In this document: in pieces, positions 43,902 through 57,132 of the stretch
Layout of the letters: the number at the start of each line of letters is the position of its first letter
Position numbering within the stretch: position 1 is the first letter of the stretch
NCBI GenBank assembly: GCA_001643675.2
Contig: LSRY02000060.1
Span: 304,501-368,500 of the forward strand
Direction of reading: 5' to 3'
DNA length: 64,000 bases
Source: Monocercomonoides exilis
Taxonomy: Eukaryota > Preaxostyla > Oxymonadida > Polymastigidae
Notes under the pieces: generated by a model
What the model saw: the letters and a program-made list of their open reading frames with translations, nothing else
The model's database searches: none
What the model was told of the DNA's origin: nothing
Position numbers and translations under genes: made by a program

Positions 43902-45155
43902 GTTTGTAGTAATGCTATTATTTCTCAAATATATTTTTAATTTACGGCTTTATTTAAAAAATATGTCAAAATACATTCAAAATCTTTATATTTCATGTTT
44001 GTTTGTTCAATAGTATCTAATAGTTATACTGTTGGCCTGCATTTATCTTGTGTTACAACTTCAATTTGATAAGATTTTTTTTATTGGGGAATTCTTAAGA
44101 TTCTGCTTTCAACCGAACCTATTTTCTGGCGCTGATTGAGTTCACTCTGTTGCTCGTGCGCCAACAAGAAGAATGAAGTATCATTCATTCATTCATCTTC
44201 TTGGCGAGTTGCAGCTATTATTGAAGAAGTGACATATTTTTTATGTGAAAGTGCTTTCACAGCGCTAAGTTACAAACGCAATGAGACGGGGAATTCAATT
44301 GTTTGTTGGCGGAAGACAGCTGCGAAAGAGCAAGAAAGGTAAAAGAATGCTCATGTTTTATGCAGGACAAGGGAGATTTGTTTTGCAGAAACAGAACTGC
44401 AGAGAAAGGAAACGAACGAGAACAAAAGATGGAGGTAAGATAAAGGAATGAGAACCAAGAGAGGTAGAATGGAAAATTAGAAAGGTTATTTTGTTCAATC
44501 TATTTAATTCAATCTTCTTTTTTTTTTTCAATTTTGAACTTAATAATTATAATTTCAAGATCCTTGCATGATTTTTTATTATTTTTTCTCTGATTCAGAT
44601 ACAGATAACATTAAAACATGGCTTATTTTGATGAAGCAGACGCGTCTGTTGAATATGCTAGTCTCAGCATTGCGAGCAGAAAACAGATGGTGCGGCGTTG
44701 GTGTGCGTCCATTTGGTTGGTGATGGGCTGAAACATGGCATGCCGAGAGTTGATAGTCGAAGAACAAAATGCAGGAGTTGATTTGGCCGTTTGAGTGGAA
44801 GATGCAGGAGCATCGGCAGAACCTGGCGCGAATGCGGGAGTTTGATAAGCCACGAAAGACATAGCGGACAGCTGGAGCAGAAGAAGTGGTGTCGCCGACG
44901 CTGCTACTGCTGAAGCCGCGGGGGGAGTTCTATAAGGAATCGGAGCTTTCGTGAGTGACTGCGGTGCATAAGAAGAAAATTGTCTGGGAAGATAACAAAG
45001 TGTTAGTGATGCTGCTTGAGTGCAAGAAGTGTGAGCCTTGTGAAGTTGTGTTAAAGATACGGGAGACATGACGGGAGCTGAACTGAAAGATGGGAGATAA
45101 GAATGTGAAGAGGATGGAGGTGGAGATGAGCAAGAAGATGCTTGCGAGTCAGTAG
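43902..45155. other. No confident gene; competing frames
   Basis: 44136-44342 is a short plus frame without motif. At 44623-45219 a 198-codon minus frame is Ser/Ala/Pro-rich (for example PAFAPGSADAPASSTQTAKS), while the plus strand at 45.06-45.29 kb reads acidic (DEQEDACESVDGREKVEERE) with one TAA. Composition makes both open; neither is convincing. Confidence 0.4.
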
Positions 45156-46196
45156 ATGGAAGAGAGAAAGTGGAAGAGAGAGAAGAAAAAGAAGGAGATG
45201 AAGACAATGAGAACTGCAAAAAGATGGAGGATGAGAGAGAAGAACGAAATTTTGTTCAGCGGAGATAACATAGAAGGGAAATTGACGTCGCCAATTGAGA
45301 GAGAAAGAGAAAGAGGAAATAGAGTTGAGCACGAGGGTTCTTTATAGACAGAGAAAGATGGCATTTCCACAAGCAAAGTCGATAGAATGATGCATTTGGA
45401 GTTATTTGATCAAGGCAGAACATCTCTTGTTATTCCTTCCTGCGAAGAATGGCTGCTGTCAGGAAAATTAGTGGAACACAAGGACTACTTGGGTTTTATT
45501 TCGCAATGAAGATAAGCAGAGGTGGGCAATACGAACTCAATGAGAAGGTGCTAAAGAGGAGATGGACTATTTTCTGTGGAGGACGAAGAGAACGAAGAGA
45601 GAAGGAAAAGCGAGCTGAGAGTGCTATATGGCAGCCCGTCAGAAGCATCGAAGTCTGCTTCGAAGAAAAGCAGACGTGCTTGTGATACGTCTTCAGTGAT
45701 TTTATCATTATCATCTTCCTCTTCTCGGAGCAGCAAGACGTTTTTCCGCGATCCAAAGGATGAATCCAAAATGACAACGAAAGGGAAGAAATGCAGCAAA
45801 GATGACATGGTTCTATTCCAAGAAGACGAAGATTATTTCTTTTGGTTTAAGAAAACTACTTCAAACAAAGCTTTGACCTCATCAATTTCTCAATCATCAT
45901 CCTCTGCTTTGTCTATCTCTCATGTTTCTTTATTGATCCCTCCACAATGTTTCAACAAATACGCAAAGGATCCACGAAGCAGCATTCATGCTTCATTGGA
46001 AGGGATGAAGAGGAGGAAAGAGGAGAAGAAGAATACAGATTTTCTCTCGCTGTATTCGTCGCTGACAAGCGAAAGGATGCTGACTCTGAAATCGGAGGGT
46101 GACATTGCGTCTACTGATGACAAGTTGTTTGAGGAGGAAATGAAAGATGTTGATGTGGTGAAAGGAGCAATGAATGAAGGTGAGACTGAAATTTGA
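45156..46196 (+). pseudogene. Ser/Glu-rich hypothetical gene remnant with four in-frame stops
   Basis: A single plus frame runs about 345 codons from MEERKWKREKKKKEM. Stops at about 45345 (TAG), 45507 (TGA), 45513 (TAA) and 45552 (TAA) interrupt it, then 206 open codons follow from 45576. Non-repetitive parts look genuine (MMHLELFDQGRTSLVIPSCE before the stops; DMVLFQEDEDYFFWFKK after). The rest is poly-Ser and charged linker. No domain recognised. Retention of one frame across the stops argues for a recently broken gene, but the low-complexity composition lowers certainty. Confidence 0.35.
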
Positions 46197-46458
46197 CGAA
46201 AGATTGAGGCGAATAAAAGAAAGGAAGCTGAGAGAAGAAAGAGAAAGAGAAGCAGAAAGAATGAAAAACTTGCCTTTTAACCAGCAAAATGCAATTAACA
46301 CAACGTTAAATGGACCAAATCAGACTCTTCAGTCAACGCTCCAATCAACTTGATCAGCATCCTTCTCTTCTTCTCCTTCCTCCTCTTCCTTATTTTCATC
46401 ATCTCCTTCTTCGTCATCCACACAAATTTCATCTGATAACAATCAGATTGTCAATGCT

Positions 46459-47887
46459 TTGCCTTCTTCACCATCATCACTTTCGCCTCCTCTTTCAATA
46501 TGCTCTTTATCTCCTTCTTCCACCAGCACCCCATCTCCCACCAATCAAATGTGGCATCCTGTTCCTTCTTCCTCTCTTCCATCTTCGCTTTCTTCTGCCT
46601 CACAGCGTCCGTTCCCACTTCGTCACTTTGCTTTCCTGAGCCAAAATCGACGGCTAATCCAAACCACATCGAACAAATTGAGTTGGAGAAAGCGATATAG
46701 CCGAAGATGGAGAAGATGCAGAAGAAAGAGGCAGAGAAGGAGACAAAGGAGCCACTGGAGGAAGAGAAAGGAGTTTGTCTTAAATCTGAAAAAGATGAAG
46801 ATTGAAAGAAGTGAATCGAACTTCAAAAGCGAAGCGAACAAGAGGAAGGTGTTGATGAAGGAGCATTTCGAATAGCCTATTGTTGTTTGTGTAATGAAGA
46901 TTCAGTTAATTTGAGATGATCTATCTTTTGATCGGCAGGCAGTTTATTTTGGAAGCTGTGCAGATGTGTTTCCCAATAAAAGCTCATTTTTGACTGTGGA
47001 AGAAGGAGATGATGACATTTCAGAAAACTTGTTATTTTCAAAAGAACAACAAAAGAAAAAGAAAAAGAACAAGAAGAAAATTATGCTCCAAAAGAACATA
47101 CACATTCGGAGCAAAAGCGAAGTGAAAATGCAAATATGCTTTAAGATGTTTGATTCAAAAACTTATTCTTTTTCTTCTTCTGATCCTTATCAGAAAAACT
47201 TACAATTTGTTAGTTTTCTTTGTATTTCACAAGATAATCGTCAAACACAGCAAAAAAAGCGTGAAAGAAGCTTCTTCTTCTCCTTCTTTAATTTCTTCTG
47301 CTAATAGTGGTGAAGCTGAAGTTTCGCAGCCTTATTTGCCATTTCCAAGCACATCTGCTTCTTCTTCTTCTTCAAAGCCTCACTCACATTCTCATTCCTC
47401 AAAGTCATCTCATTCAAAACCCAGCTCATCAACAACTACCTTATCACCTTCCTCAACAGCTGTACCAACTGCTTCATCATCATCACCTTCTTCTTCAACT
47501 TCTTCTATTTCATCTTCTTCATCAGCATCTCAAAATACATCTGTTATCAAACAATTTTTTCATCCCCTCCAGCTACTTGCACAGACACACAAGAAGCACA
47601 GCGATCACACCCTCAAACCGATCTCTATTGCGCATCCACGCTCAACCCTCTCGCAAAATGCTGCGGAAATTAAAAGACAAAAGAGGAAGCCAGCAGCAAG
47701 TCAGAAGCGAAATTCATCTCTTTCGTCTTCTTCTGCAAAGACTCAACTGACTATTTCAACATTTTCTGCGCATTCATACGCAGTTACATATTCTTCTTCT
47801 TTGTTTTCTTCCTCTTCCTCTTCTTCTGTTTCTCAAGAACCACCTTGTTCGCCCCGCCCCACCTTTCCTTCTTTTCTCCACCACTGA
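46459..47887 (+). CDS. Ser-rich low-complexity ORFs (46459-46875 and 47150-47887)
   Basis: Two plus-strand frames of 138 and 245 codons. The first passes from a Ser/Pro-rich segment into an Arg/Lys-rich one; an alternative frame there gives an acidic KKEAEKETKEPLEEEKG helix. The second begins with a hydrophobic leader, then poly-Ser, and a less biased tail (QFFHPLQLLAQTHKKHSDH). They may be parts of one Ser-rich, intrinsically disordered protein continuing from the gene remnant upstream. No motif; function unknown; boundaries uncertain. Confidence 0.25.
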
Positions 47888-50741
47888 GTCGGCTGTGCTG
47901 AGACTTGCGGGCAGAGAAGCACGATGGAAGACAGCGTGTTGCTGCTGCCCATTGATGGATGAGGCGTAGAGAAGCTTGTGTGCGATGGAGAAGAGGGGAT
48001 TTTGGCTCGCATACTGAAATATCCGCAGGAGCTGAGGTTTGGTGAGAAAGGAATGAAGGCACTGGAAGACAGAGAGGATGAGATCTGGGCAAGGATGATG
48101 AGAGAGAAAGAGAAAAGGAAGAAGGAAAGAATGGAAAAGGAAAAGAGAGGAAGAAAAGAGAAAGAAAAGAAGAAGAGGATGATAAATCCATAAATAAGCT
48201 CAATACAAACATAGAAGCAAGTAATGTTGAGATTAACTTACAAACGTTGCCTTCATCTTCTCTTTCGTAGTCATCATCTTCTTCTTCATATTCTTCAACA
48301 GAAAGTATTAAAGAACAGAATGTGAATGCACACACAACAAATGCAGCTGATGATGCTTTTCTTCAACCTCCTCTGAATATTCCTCCTCCTCCTCCTCTTT
48401 CCACTCAAGCTCAATTCAATGCCTCTGCTCTCTTCTCAACTACTTCTTCCATACTCCCCTATGCACCTCTTCTTCTTCTTCTTTTTCTTCTTCTTATCCT
48501 TCCTCTTCCTCTTCTTCGTATTCCCTTTTTCTGCTTTCTCTTCCCCATCCTCTTATTTTCCCTTCACAACTCGATTCATCTTCATCGTCTCCTTCTCCTT
48601 CTTCCCCTTCTTATCTCTCTTTCTCTCAGAGTTAAGAATGACAGATTTCGAGGAGTGTCATTTCATCTGTTTCTTCCTTAACACGAAAGCCTGAAAGCAT
48701 CGATACGAAAGGCAGAGGAGAGAGATGATTCTTTATGCAGCGCAGAGTGAATTAACAGTTGAGGAGCCACCAAGATGCGCCTGGAAAGATGCCGCCACCT
48801 CCTCATTTGAACGAGGCGATCTTGAGTGCTCTAACAGATCAAGCAGATGAGGTTGCAGCTGGCAGTGAGGGAAAATAAACAAATGGAAAGGCTTTAACTG
48901 GTGAGCTGGAAGCTGTCGGCATGCACACTCCAACAGAGCTGAGCGAGCGAGATGGCAGTGAAGACGAAATGAATCGTGCTGAAGAAGCTTATTGACTGAT
49001 AAAACACAGCGAGATGAGAATGACAACACTGAAACCTCCAAAGGCGAGATTCGTGTCGATGAGATGCTCGATGGAGCAGCTGGAGCCATCGTCGAGCAGG
49101 AGCAGAGGCTGGCAGCACTGAGGACGGAGAGGTTGGTGTCGGAGGGGAAGAGGGAGGAAGCGGGGAGAGCACGAAGAGCAGGGCATGTGAAGTGGAAGGA
49201 ATAAACAGATATGTTGGAGGGGCGAAGGGTTCTTCAACAAGAACAAATGAGGGTGGGGTTGAGGCGGACGAGCTGGTCAGCCGCGGAAAAGAGGAAGGAG
49301 TACACAGCTAGTTATCCGTCGAGGAGGGAGAAGAGGGAAGAGTGGGCTGATCCAGAGGGAGTTTTCTATTGAGCGGCAGATGCAGAGTACAACAGTGGAA
49401 AGGGAGATGCAGGTCTCAAGCAGGTAGCTGCACTGGCAGGCAGAGGTTCAGGTGTCCTGCTCGACGAACATTTAGTAGGCGCGTAAGAATGTGATTAAGG
49501 GGAGGAGTCGACATCGATGTTGGGGTCTGTGGGAGGAGTGGAAGGCGAAGTGGAGGTTGAAAATGAGAGTGGGAGGTGGGGGCCGGCTGTGGTCAGCACG
49601 AATCCGCTGAGCTCATCGATGGCAAACACCACGCAACCCAAGCCATGTGTCTGTGCCTGGACTCGCTAGCCTCCTCTGGACTCGCTGCGATTTTTACACA
49701 TCCCCCGTCTCCGCTCCCCTTCTCCTTACCCCCAATCATACACACACTGCACTCCACCACGCTGCTGCTTCCGGTGCACTCGATCTGAGAAAACATTGCG
49801 ATCGACACTTCGCCCAGTGTTTCGAACTCGCATAGAACAACCCTCCAAAAGCTGATTGTTGTCAGCAAGAAAAACATCCTCTCCACTTTCTTAAATCACC
49901 ATTGCATCCTCATTCAGGGTTGAAACTGAACCAAGCGGGGCTGTTGAAAAATGCAAAGAAACTTATTCACATATTTGTCCAGCTTTTAAAGTGATTTGCT
50001 AAGAGAAAGAAATAGCGCAGAGAAGTATATTTAGAAAAATTGTTGAATGGAATGTTCACCAAGCAAATTAGGCAATGCAAAAAAAGAAAAACAGATGATA
50101 AAAAAGATGTGTTCATAATAGTTGTGAGCTTTTTTAGTGAAAAAAGTGAAATTTTTCTTATTTCTTTTAAATTTTTTTTTTTTTTGATTCGAACTTTGCA
50201 ATTTTCAAAAATAACTTTGATCAATCTATTTAAATAACTTCTTTAAAGTATTATTAACTTCCAAGCCAATATCAACTTCTAATTGTTGTATATCTGATAA
50301 ATATCGAGTTTAACTATTATATTTTTCATTTGTGTTTTTGAAAATTGTTAATTTTCAACAAAAGTTTTATGATCTTCAAAATTAATTTTAAAATTTCTTT
50401 TCAATAATGTTATTAAACTGTTTTTTTCTTTAGAAATAGTTTAATAGCGTATTATTATCATGTTATATTAATGATTAAAATAATGTTTTGTTCTGTTCAT
50501 TGAAGTTTCTATATTTTTTGAATAATTTTTTATATTATTTTCTAAATATGGAATAAAAACAATTGGAAACAAATAAATATCAACAAATAAATAATAATAA
50601 TAATATATTGATCTATATTTTCGCATTATTTGACAAAATTATTATCTTATCAACCCCACCCTTAATGAAAATTTTTTATGATCAAACGTCGGAATTTTTT
50701 ATGATATCAAAAAAAATCACCCATATTGCTTTTTTTCCTAT
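47888..50741. other. No confident gene
   Basis: 47.9-48.7 kb is alternating purine- and pyrimidine-rich. 48.75-49.7 kb is GC-richer; its plus strand keeps coding-like runs (TGELEAVGMHTPTELSERDG; VDEMLDGAAGAIVEQEQRL; EYTASYPSRREKREEWADPE) separated by stops and one frameshift, possibly a decayed gene. 49.95-50.74 kb is very AT-rich with no signal. Confidence 0.4.
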
Positions 50742-52251
50742 ATGTGTTGCATCTGTTTTTTGAAAAAGATTCATAAAAATTCGGTTACGTTTTTCCAGAA
50801 TTACTTAAGACATGTGGTAGATATTACACAATTACTCAAAACAGGAATTTTTATTGCAAAACATGGACGAAATGTGTCACAGATTTATATATTGATTTCT
50901 ACAACACGTTTTAAACATGCAAAAGAGGAGATATGATTGCTCTTGCTTTTTCTTTAACTCCATTTGGTTTGAATCAATTTAGGAATGAGCAATTTGCAAG
51001 CAGCTATTTCTTGGAAATAAAAAACATGAGTTATCGTTCATTGGGAAAAACTCATTCATATGCAAGTGATCTTCGCTTAATTAATGAAGAATCAATTTCT
51101 TCAGGTTCCTTTTGTTTATCAAATTCATGTTCATTTTTCTTTTCTGGAAAGTCAAAAAGATCATCATTATCTATCAACGAAGATAATTTTTCAAGCATTC
51201 CTTCTTTTTCTTCCTTGACAACAGCAAACGGTTCAATTGAATCACTAGATCAAATAGTTGATGAAACAAGTTTTGCAGAAAATCAATCCTTGTCAATTTC
51301 TGATCATTCAGATGAAAGTTTATGTTCATTCACAAGTATTCATTCACAACTTTCATTACGATCTTTTGAAAAAGCGATATCTGCTGCAACGAAGCCTGCA
51401 CCAGCAAGTTTTATCTTTAACGATGTTTCTAAGGAATGTCCAAGGGATCCAACAACAAGAACAGAAAGAAGTGTTTCAACCTTTCAAAAAGAAACTGTAT
51501 TTCTTCATTACTTTCATTGTTGGATGTTCTGGAATCAATTGAGATGGAAAATGCAAAAAATAATAAATAAGATAAGCAATCAACTGAAGAAATTGTTTTT
51601 GAAGAAATCTTTGGATTAACAACAGCAGAACTGGAAGCCGAAGATGACCAATTTACAGATTATTCTCAAGTTTGCAAGAATCAAGACAAAAGCACGGATG
51701 CGTTATCTTTGCTATCTCATTCATCAGGAAGAGATGATGCTTCAAATACAGCAAACCAAACGGATGAAGAAGAAACGTGTGAAAACAGCTTTGTTGAAGA
51801 AGATGAAGAAGCTGATGTGTTAATAGTTGGATCAAATGGAAAAATTACTCAAAAAGCAACTGACATAGTTTCAAAAAACAACGAAATTATGAAAATTTTA
51901 AATTCCAATTTTCCATCTTCTTGGGATTTAAGATTGGTTAACGCTTTTAATTTATTTGTAAATCAGTCTTTGAAAAGATTTGATGAAGAAATCAAAAGCA
52001 ATTGCAAAAGGCTATCCGGAGAGTTCCTTTATCCTATTTGCAGTTGTGACTTGTTTCAAAATCCTCATTTGTTTTATTCTGTTATTGGTACAAAAGGAAC
52101 GTTTGACACTATATTTGCCAAGATTTGCATGTCCCTCATTTCGTTCCCATGCAGCGAAGCATCATGTGAACGTGTTATTTCCCGAATACGAAAAATAACA
52201 GGCGACAAAAGACATTCCATTCATCTGGAGACACTGAATTCTCTTTTTTAA
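50742..52251 (+). pseudogene. hAT transposase, decayed copy 2 (C-terminal half)
   Basis: Plus-strand fragments carry the C-terminal part of the same hAT family. A Ser-rich acidic insert (50933-51619) is followed, after a frameshift, by 51709-52251. There the C-terminal motif FPCSEASCERVISRIRKITG and RHSIHLETLNSLF gives the hAT dimerisation signature with its Glu. The BED finger and first catalytic Asp are missing, and no terminal repeat is seen nearby. The downstream end is the natural stop TAA. Closest in layout to copies 1 and 3. Confidence 0.75.
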
Positions 52252-53227
52252 TATAGCTTAAGATAAATGAGTCAGAAACTTTTCTTATTAATTAAGAATC
52301 ATATAAAAATCTTAACTTCATTTTTTTGTTCTTTCAATAATGAAATGTCGTTTCAAAGAAAATGACAAACGGATTGTTCACAATCAATGTCTTGATACTG
52401 AAATGAAACACTGAAGCTGTTTTCTTGCCGAGAATGAATAAGTTTCTCACCCACGGCTTTCGTTAATAAGGTTCAATATCAATTCTTAGGAAAACTCTGT
52501 GAGATACTAATTTCTTATTCTCAGCCAATGCATATAAAAAGAAAATGCAACAAGGGAAGATATATTTTGTGACATATTAACTTAAATAAATCAAACTTTA
52601 AGTATTCTTCGATTGGATCTTAAGTTATCATAAAATTGCTGTGTTCATTGCTTCTTTGTGGATTGCATCATTATGGATCAAAGTTAATTATTCTGAAAAT
52701 TGACTGTTTTTCAATATTAATATCCAATGTTTTCCTTATGATAATCACATTTCTTTTGATCAGCATCTTTCTTTTTGAGCGTTATTTCAACGAACAAATT
52801 TTTTCTTTGATAAAGCCATTTACAACAAACAAACAACGACAACCAATTCTCTTTCTCTTTTGAACTTCCACTTTTTTTATTTACGTTCATCTTATCTTCT
52901 CACTCATTCAAATTCAGGTCAATATTCTCTCCTTTCGTTTTTTCATCTTGAATTTGATGTTGCTTCTCCTTTCATAAAAGAACAACTCAATTTTTCCAAT
53001 TTAATCAAAAGAGAACAAGCTTCATTTCAACATGAAGAACTTTTTCTCATCAAAGTTCATGAAACAGCAAACCAATTCAAATGAGTTGCCTTTCATTTTT
53101 CAAAATATTTCATTTTGAAAAATCTTGTATTTTGAAATCACTGGAAAGTTAATCTGAATAATAATGAATGTGAGAATACTGAGAATTATATAATGTCGAA
53201 GTTGAAAACAACACAAAAGATGAACAA
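52252..53227. other. AT-rich region without a gene
   Basis: Only short hydrophobic frames. Nothing recognisable before the minisatellite. Confidence 0.5.
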
Positions 53228-53588
53228 GAAAGGAAGAAAGGAAGAAAGGAAGAAAGGAAGAAAGGAAGAAAGGAAGAAAGGAAGAAAGGAAGAAAGGAAG
53301 AAAGGAAGAAAGGAAGAAAGGAAGAAAGGAAGAAAGGAAGAAAGGAAGAAAGGAAGAAAGGAAGAAAGGAAGAAAGGAAGAAAGGAAGAAAGGAAGAAAG
53401 GAAGAAAGGAAGAAAGGAAGAAAGGAAGAAAGGAAGAAAGGAAGAAAGGAAGAAAGGAAGAAAGGAAGAAAGGAAGAAAGGAAGAAAGGAAGAAAGGAAG
53501 AAAGGAAGAAAGGAAGAAAGGAAGAAAGGAAGAAAGGAAGAAAGGAAGAAAGGAAGAAAGGAAGAAAGGAAGAAAGGAAGAAAGAAGA
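53228..53588 (+). repeat. 8-bp minisatellite, unit AAGAAAGG, about 45 copies
   Basis: Nearly perfect tandem array of AAGAAAGG. It is open in all frames, so the long ORFs over it on both strands are artefacts of the repeat. Confidence 0.95.
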
Positions 53589-54184
53589 AGAAGATGATGA
53601 AAAAGAAAAAGTGAAAAATGAAAGAAACCTGAATGGAGAAGCTGAAATGGATATGACTGATAAAGTGGGAGCGAGAATGACAGCAATTGGAGGAGGAGGA
53701 TTTGAAGATTTGTCTATTTCAGAAAATTGAAGAGGAAGAAAAGAAAAAAGACACAAATGAAACGCAATATGAAAAATAAGATGCATTTTTTATCATGCAG
53801 TTAACGATGTGCCTACGTCATCTGCATTTCTGTTTTCAAAGGAGAAATATGAACAGATAATGATGACTTCAACTATCTCTTAACTCATCTATTCATCTTC
53901 TTCTTCCCCTTCTTCTTTTTCACCTTCTTTTTCACCTTCCTCTTTCTCTTCATCATCATACTCATCATCTTCCTCTTCTTTGCCCTCTTCTTTGCCTTTC
54001 TCTTATGCGGACCACTTACCAGCACCATTGCTCAAGCTGATGCTGAAGATGAAACATGGACTATTTTTCCTCACCATTTTGTTGAACCGACAAGCAAATT
54101 AAAACTTTCTTTTTAACTCCTTTTTTTTTCAAAACTGTCATCTCTCCTTGTGCAACATAAGTCACTTGCATCTATCGAAGAAGG
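53589..54184. other. Low-complexity flank
   Basis: Purine-rich, then from 53.89 to 54.0 kb pyrimidine-rich TTC/TCC repeats. A short coding-like snippet (AQADAEDETWTIFPHHFVEP) near 54.03-54.1 kb ends in TAA. Confidence 0.4.
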
Positions 54185-54699
54185 ATGAAACTGCTGAGAA
54201 GAGGAAATTCAGAAGAAGGAAAGAGGAGGAGGAAGAAGAAGGGAATGAGAGAGAAGGGGGAGAAGGGGGAGGAGATGGAAATAAGAGGAATCGGAAGATT
54301 AGAAAAAGACGAAAGTGAAGATGGCTTTGATGAAGAAAATAAGAAATGTTCCAAGAAAGAAGATTTAAATAATGATTTTTTCATGAAACAGAAAAAAGCA
54401 ACAGCGAAATCTCACCTGAATTTAGTGTATGTTTGAATGAAAAAAGTGAATTCGCTAGAGAACGTCATCGAAGCACTCATATAAGATCATTGGTGAAACA
54501 AGCGAAAAAGTCCACATTAAAAAAGCTGAGGTTAGCTAACAGTGCTTGTGGAAGAGGAAGTGATGATGATGATAACGATGAAGAAGATGATGAAGGCGAT
54601 GAAGGTGATTATGTGATGAGGAGGAAGAAGATGAAAAAGAAAGCAGTGAACGCTCTGGAGATTAACAGTCATTCAGTTCGTATATTAACGACTTTGTGA
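54185..54699 (+). CDS. Charged hypothetical protein, two overlapping frames
   Basis: Frame 54185-54436 is Lys/Glu-rich. The second, 54433-54699, is better balanced (RHRSTHIRSLVKQAKKSTLK), then has a poly-Asp/Glu stretch and a KKMKKKAVNALEINSHSVRI tail. The second frame is open upstream past 54433 without a Met, so a frameshift or intron probably joins them. It resembles a nuclear acidic protein in composition only. No domain identified. Confidence 0.25.
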
Positions 54700-55371
54700 C
54701 GAGACAGTTCAACAAGGAGTGGTTTCCTTCACACGTAAACCTTTCATTACAAACAGGTTTTACTCAGACGATGTGATGAATGAACTTTCCACATCTTCTT
54801 CGATGGCTCCGGTTGACATCAGCTTCATAATGGATTGCGGGATTGCGAACGGAAAGCGGCGGAGTGGTTTTGTTTGGGCGGACAGAACTGGCACACAAAA
54901 TTGAGGAGAAAAACAACATAATGATTATTTAGCCTGAATGCATTGATATGAGTGTGAGTATTTCAAGGAGCAAGAAAGCAATGAAAATGAAAACGCTGAA
55001 AAAGATGTAGTTGAAAGAATACAAATTAAATAATTTTGTTTATCTTTCAATTAAAATGCAGCCTTCAAAAACATATAATTATTTCAACATTTTTTTTATG
55101 AATGATTGATTATTCCTTCACAATAAAAAATATATAGACGTATGATATGAGATGCAATTCATTCACAACCACTTCTTCTAAGCTGTTATCATCTCCAAAT
55201 CTGTTGATTAAAAACAGCCTAGCAGAATGATTGGCAAGTCGCGTGAGGTTGTGACGATCCTGATGATATTGGTAAAAATCTTTAATTTCATTTTAATACA
55301 GTTTTTGCTCAATTTCCTTTTTCAAAAAATCGAAAAAATATGCAAGAATATCTAAAAGTGAATTGAAATTC

Positions 55372-55800
55372 TCATACGAAACACTCACTGTTGGTCAAAG
55401 CTGACAATGCAATTTCCACTTCTTTTTGAATTTCCTCGTTTTCTTCTTTCTTCAAGGCAACTTTCAGAAGACATGGTATAAAGACTGTCAGTATTTCATC
55501 TGAAAAGGTTCCATCATTCAGTTGAGGAAAACATTCACAAAGAACAGTCAAAAGTTTTTCATCTTTTTTCTTTTTGTCTTCATCAATCATCATCTCTTTC
55601 ATTCTTTTTCCCAATAATGATTCTTCAAAAGAACATCATATAAAACATTTCAATTCCTTGCTATTATCCAGGAACTTTAAAAATTCAATTGCATTTCCGT
55701 ACGTAATTTTCTCTTCTTTAATCATATCATCAATTTTTTCTACAGTTCTTCTGTGAAAAATGATTTAAATACTTCTTTATTCATTTCATTAATCATTTCA
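55372..55800 (-). pseudogene. Fragment of the acidic helical-repeat family (second copy)
   Basis: Minus-strand pieces read EKITYGNAIEFLKFLDNS, a stop, then an 80-codon frame with DEKLLTVLCECFPQLNDGTF and NEEIQKEVEIALSALTNSE. The same blocks occur in the fragment inside the hAT-like element (KNEKLLINLC...; 19.6-19.8 kb), and the adjoining non-coding DNA at 55.14-55.27 kb also resembles 19.35-19.44 kb. So these are paralogues. Likely ARM/HEAT-like helices; broken by stops. Confidence 0.45.
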
Positions 55801-56482
55801 TTCATTTCCGTCTTTTTGACTTTCTGTTCATCGCTTGTACTATCTTCAAGCACAGTTAACAATTCTTCAAAAAATTTGAAGAATAATAATCGATTTCTAA
55901 GAATTCAAATTCAATAATAACATCAACCCATTGAAATTCTAAATGGAAATACTTCTTGAATAGCAAAATGAAAACTGTTGTAAAAAAACAATACCATTGA
56001 AAATCTTTAATATAGTTTTCGAATATGTTCTAATAGCAAACATCTGCAAAAATCAAAGCTTGCATAGTTAATTTATAATCGATCTTAATACCGTGTTTCT
56101 TTGTTTTTGTCTAACAAACAGTGCATTACAAAGAAAAAACAGTTTTTTATTTTCATTTTTTGTAATTATGGATTTCTCAATCTAAAGTTGACTTTTATTC
56201 AAAAGAAAAATATATGTGCATTTAAATTATTATTCCATATAATTCATGTGCATTTGATTTAAATATAAAAATAAAGAGTTTAATAATTATAATAATTATA
56301 ATTAAACTCTTTATTTTTTAGTGACAGACAGCAACATAAATTCGCTTGTCGTGTCACACTAATCTATATTTTTATTTGTTTATTTTTATTCATTTTTATT
56401 TATTCATTTTTATTCATTTATTTTTTTTTAAATTTTTTTAAACTTCCATTTTCTTTTGTCATCAAACTTTCTTCATTTAACT
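55801..56482. other. AT-rich spacer with palindromes
   Basis: No gene. Contains the palindrome listed separately and a GTGACA...TGTCAC inverted pair near 56321-56367, just upstream of the hAT copy 3 terminus. Confidence 0.5.
56270..56315. repeat. 46-bp palindrome with 15-bp perfect arms
   Basis: AATAAAGAGTTTAAT (56270-56284) is the exact reverse complement of 56301-56315, and the centre is itself largely self-complementary. It could form a cruciform or a transcript hairpin. Confidence 0.8.
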
Positions 56483-56496
56483 TAACCCTGGGTGAC
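56483..56496 (+). repeat. hAT terminal inverted repeat of copy 3
   Basis: TAACCCTGGGTGAC, identical to the ends of the other hAT-family elements here, followed by ACTGAC/GACTGACT subterminal repeats. No inverted partner was found before 59.9 kb. Confidence 0.75.
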
Positions 56497-57132
56497 TAAC
56501 TGACTTTTATTTGTTAATTTGTGATATTTGACTGACTCAAAAGAAAAAAATCACACCATTTCATAATGTGATTTTTTGTATTGAATAAATGCATATTAAA
56601 ATAATAACATTTTTCCGTTTCTATTTATTTCATTTTAATAAACTAATTTTGAAAAAAGTTTATAAACATAGATTTTTGACTTACAACTATGGGGAACTGA
56701 CGGCACTGCCGGAGATGGATAATTTCGATCAAAAAAATGTCAATGATGTTAGTGACCGGTGGCGCCTTGGAAGAAAGCACTATAGGTGAAGAATTCATTT
56801 CACTTGAAGAAGGATTGAAAAATATCTTTTCAAATATTTTCATCGTTTGATATTCTTTTTCGAATCACTTTGAAAGTTAAATTTTTTCTGAAGGCAAATG
56901 CTTTCGAAAAAAAGATGGAAGAGTCGAAAAAAGCTCATTGTCAATTAGTAAAACTCGTTAAATGTGGAAACTCAAAATCCGGTCCAGGTTTTGTTTTGTG
57001 TTTGACCAATTTTTAATCATTTTTTGATTTCATTTATTCTGAGTGTTTAAGAATTCAAAAAAAATGACGAATATTTATCAAAAATATCCTTTGAAATTGT
57101 GAATAATAATTTATGGATTTCTCACTTTAAAG

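Noticed and set aside
45001-45808. Multiple minus-strand Ser-rich ORFs
   Set aside because: They mirror the Glu/Lys-rich plus strand and have no motif or consistent frame.
53193-53786. Long ORFs of Lys/Arg/Glu (plus) and Phe/Leu/Ser (minus) repeats
   Set aside because: They are translations of the 8-bp AAGAAAGG minisatellite, which has no stop in any frame.
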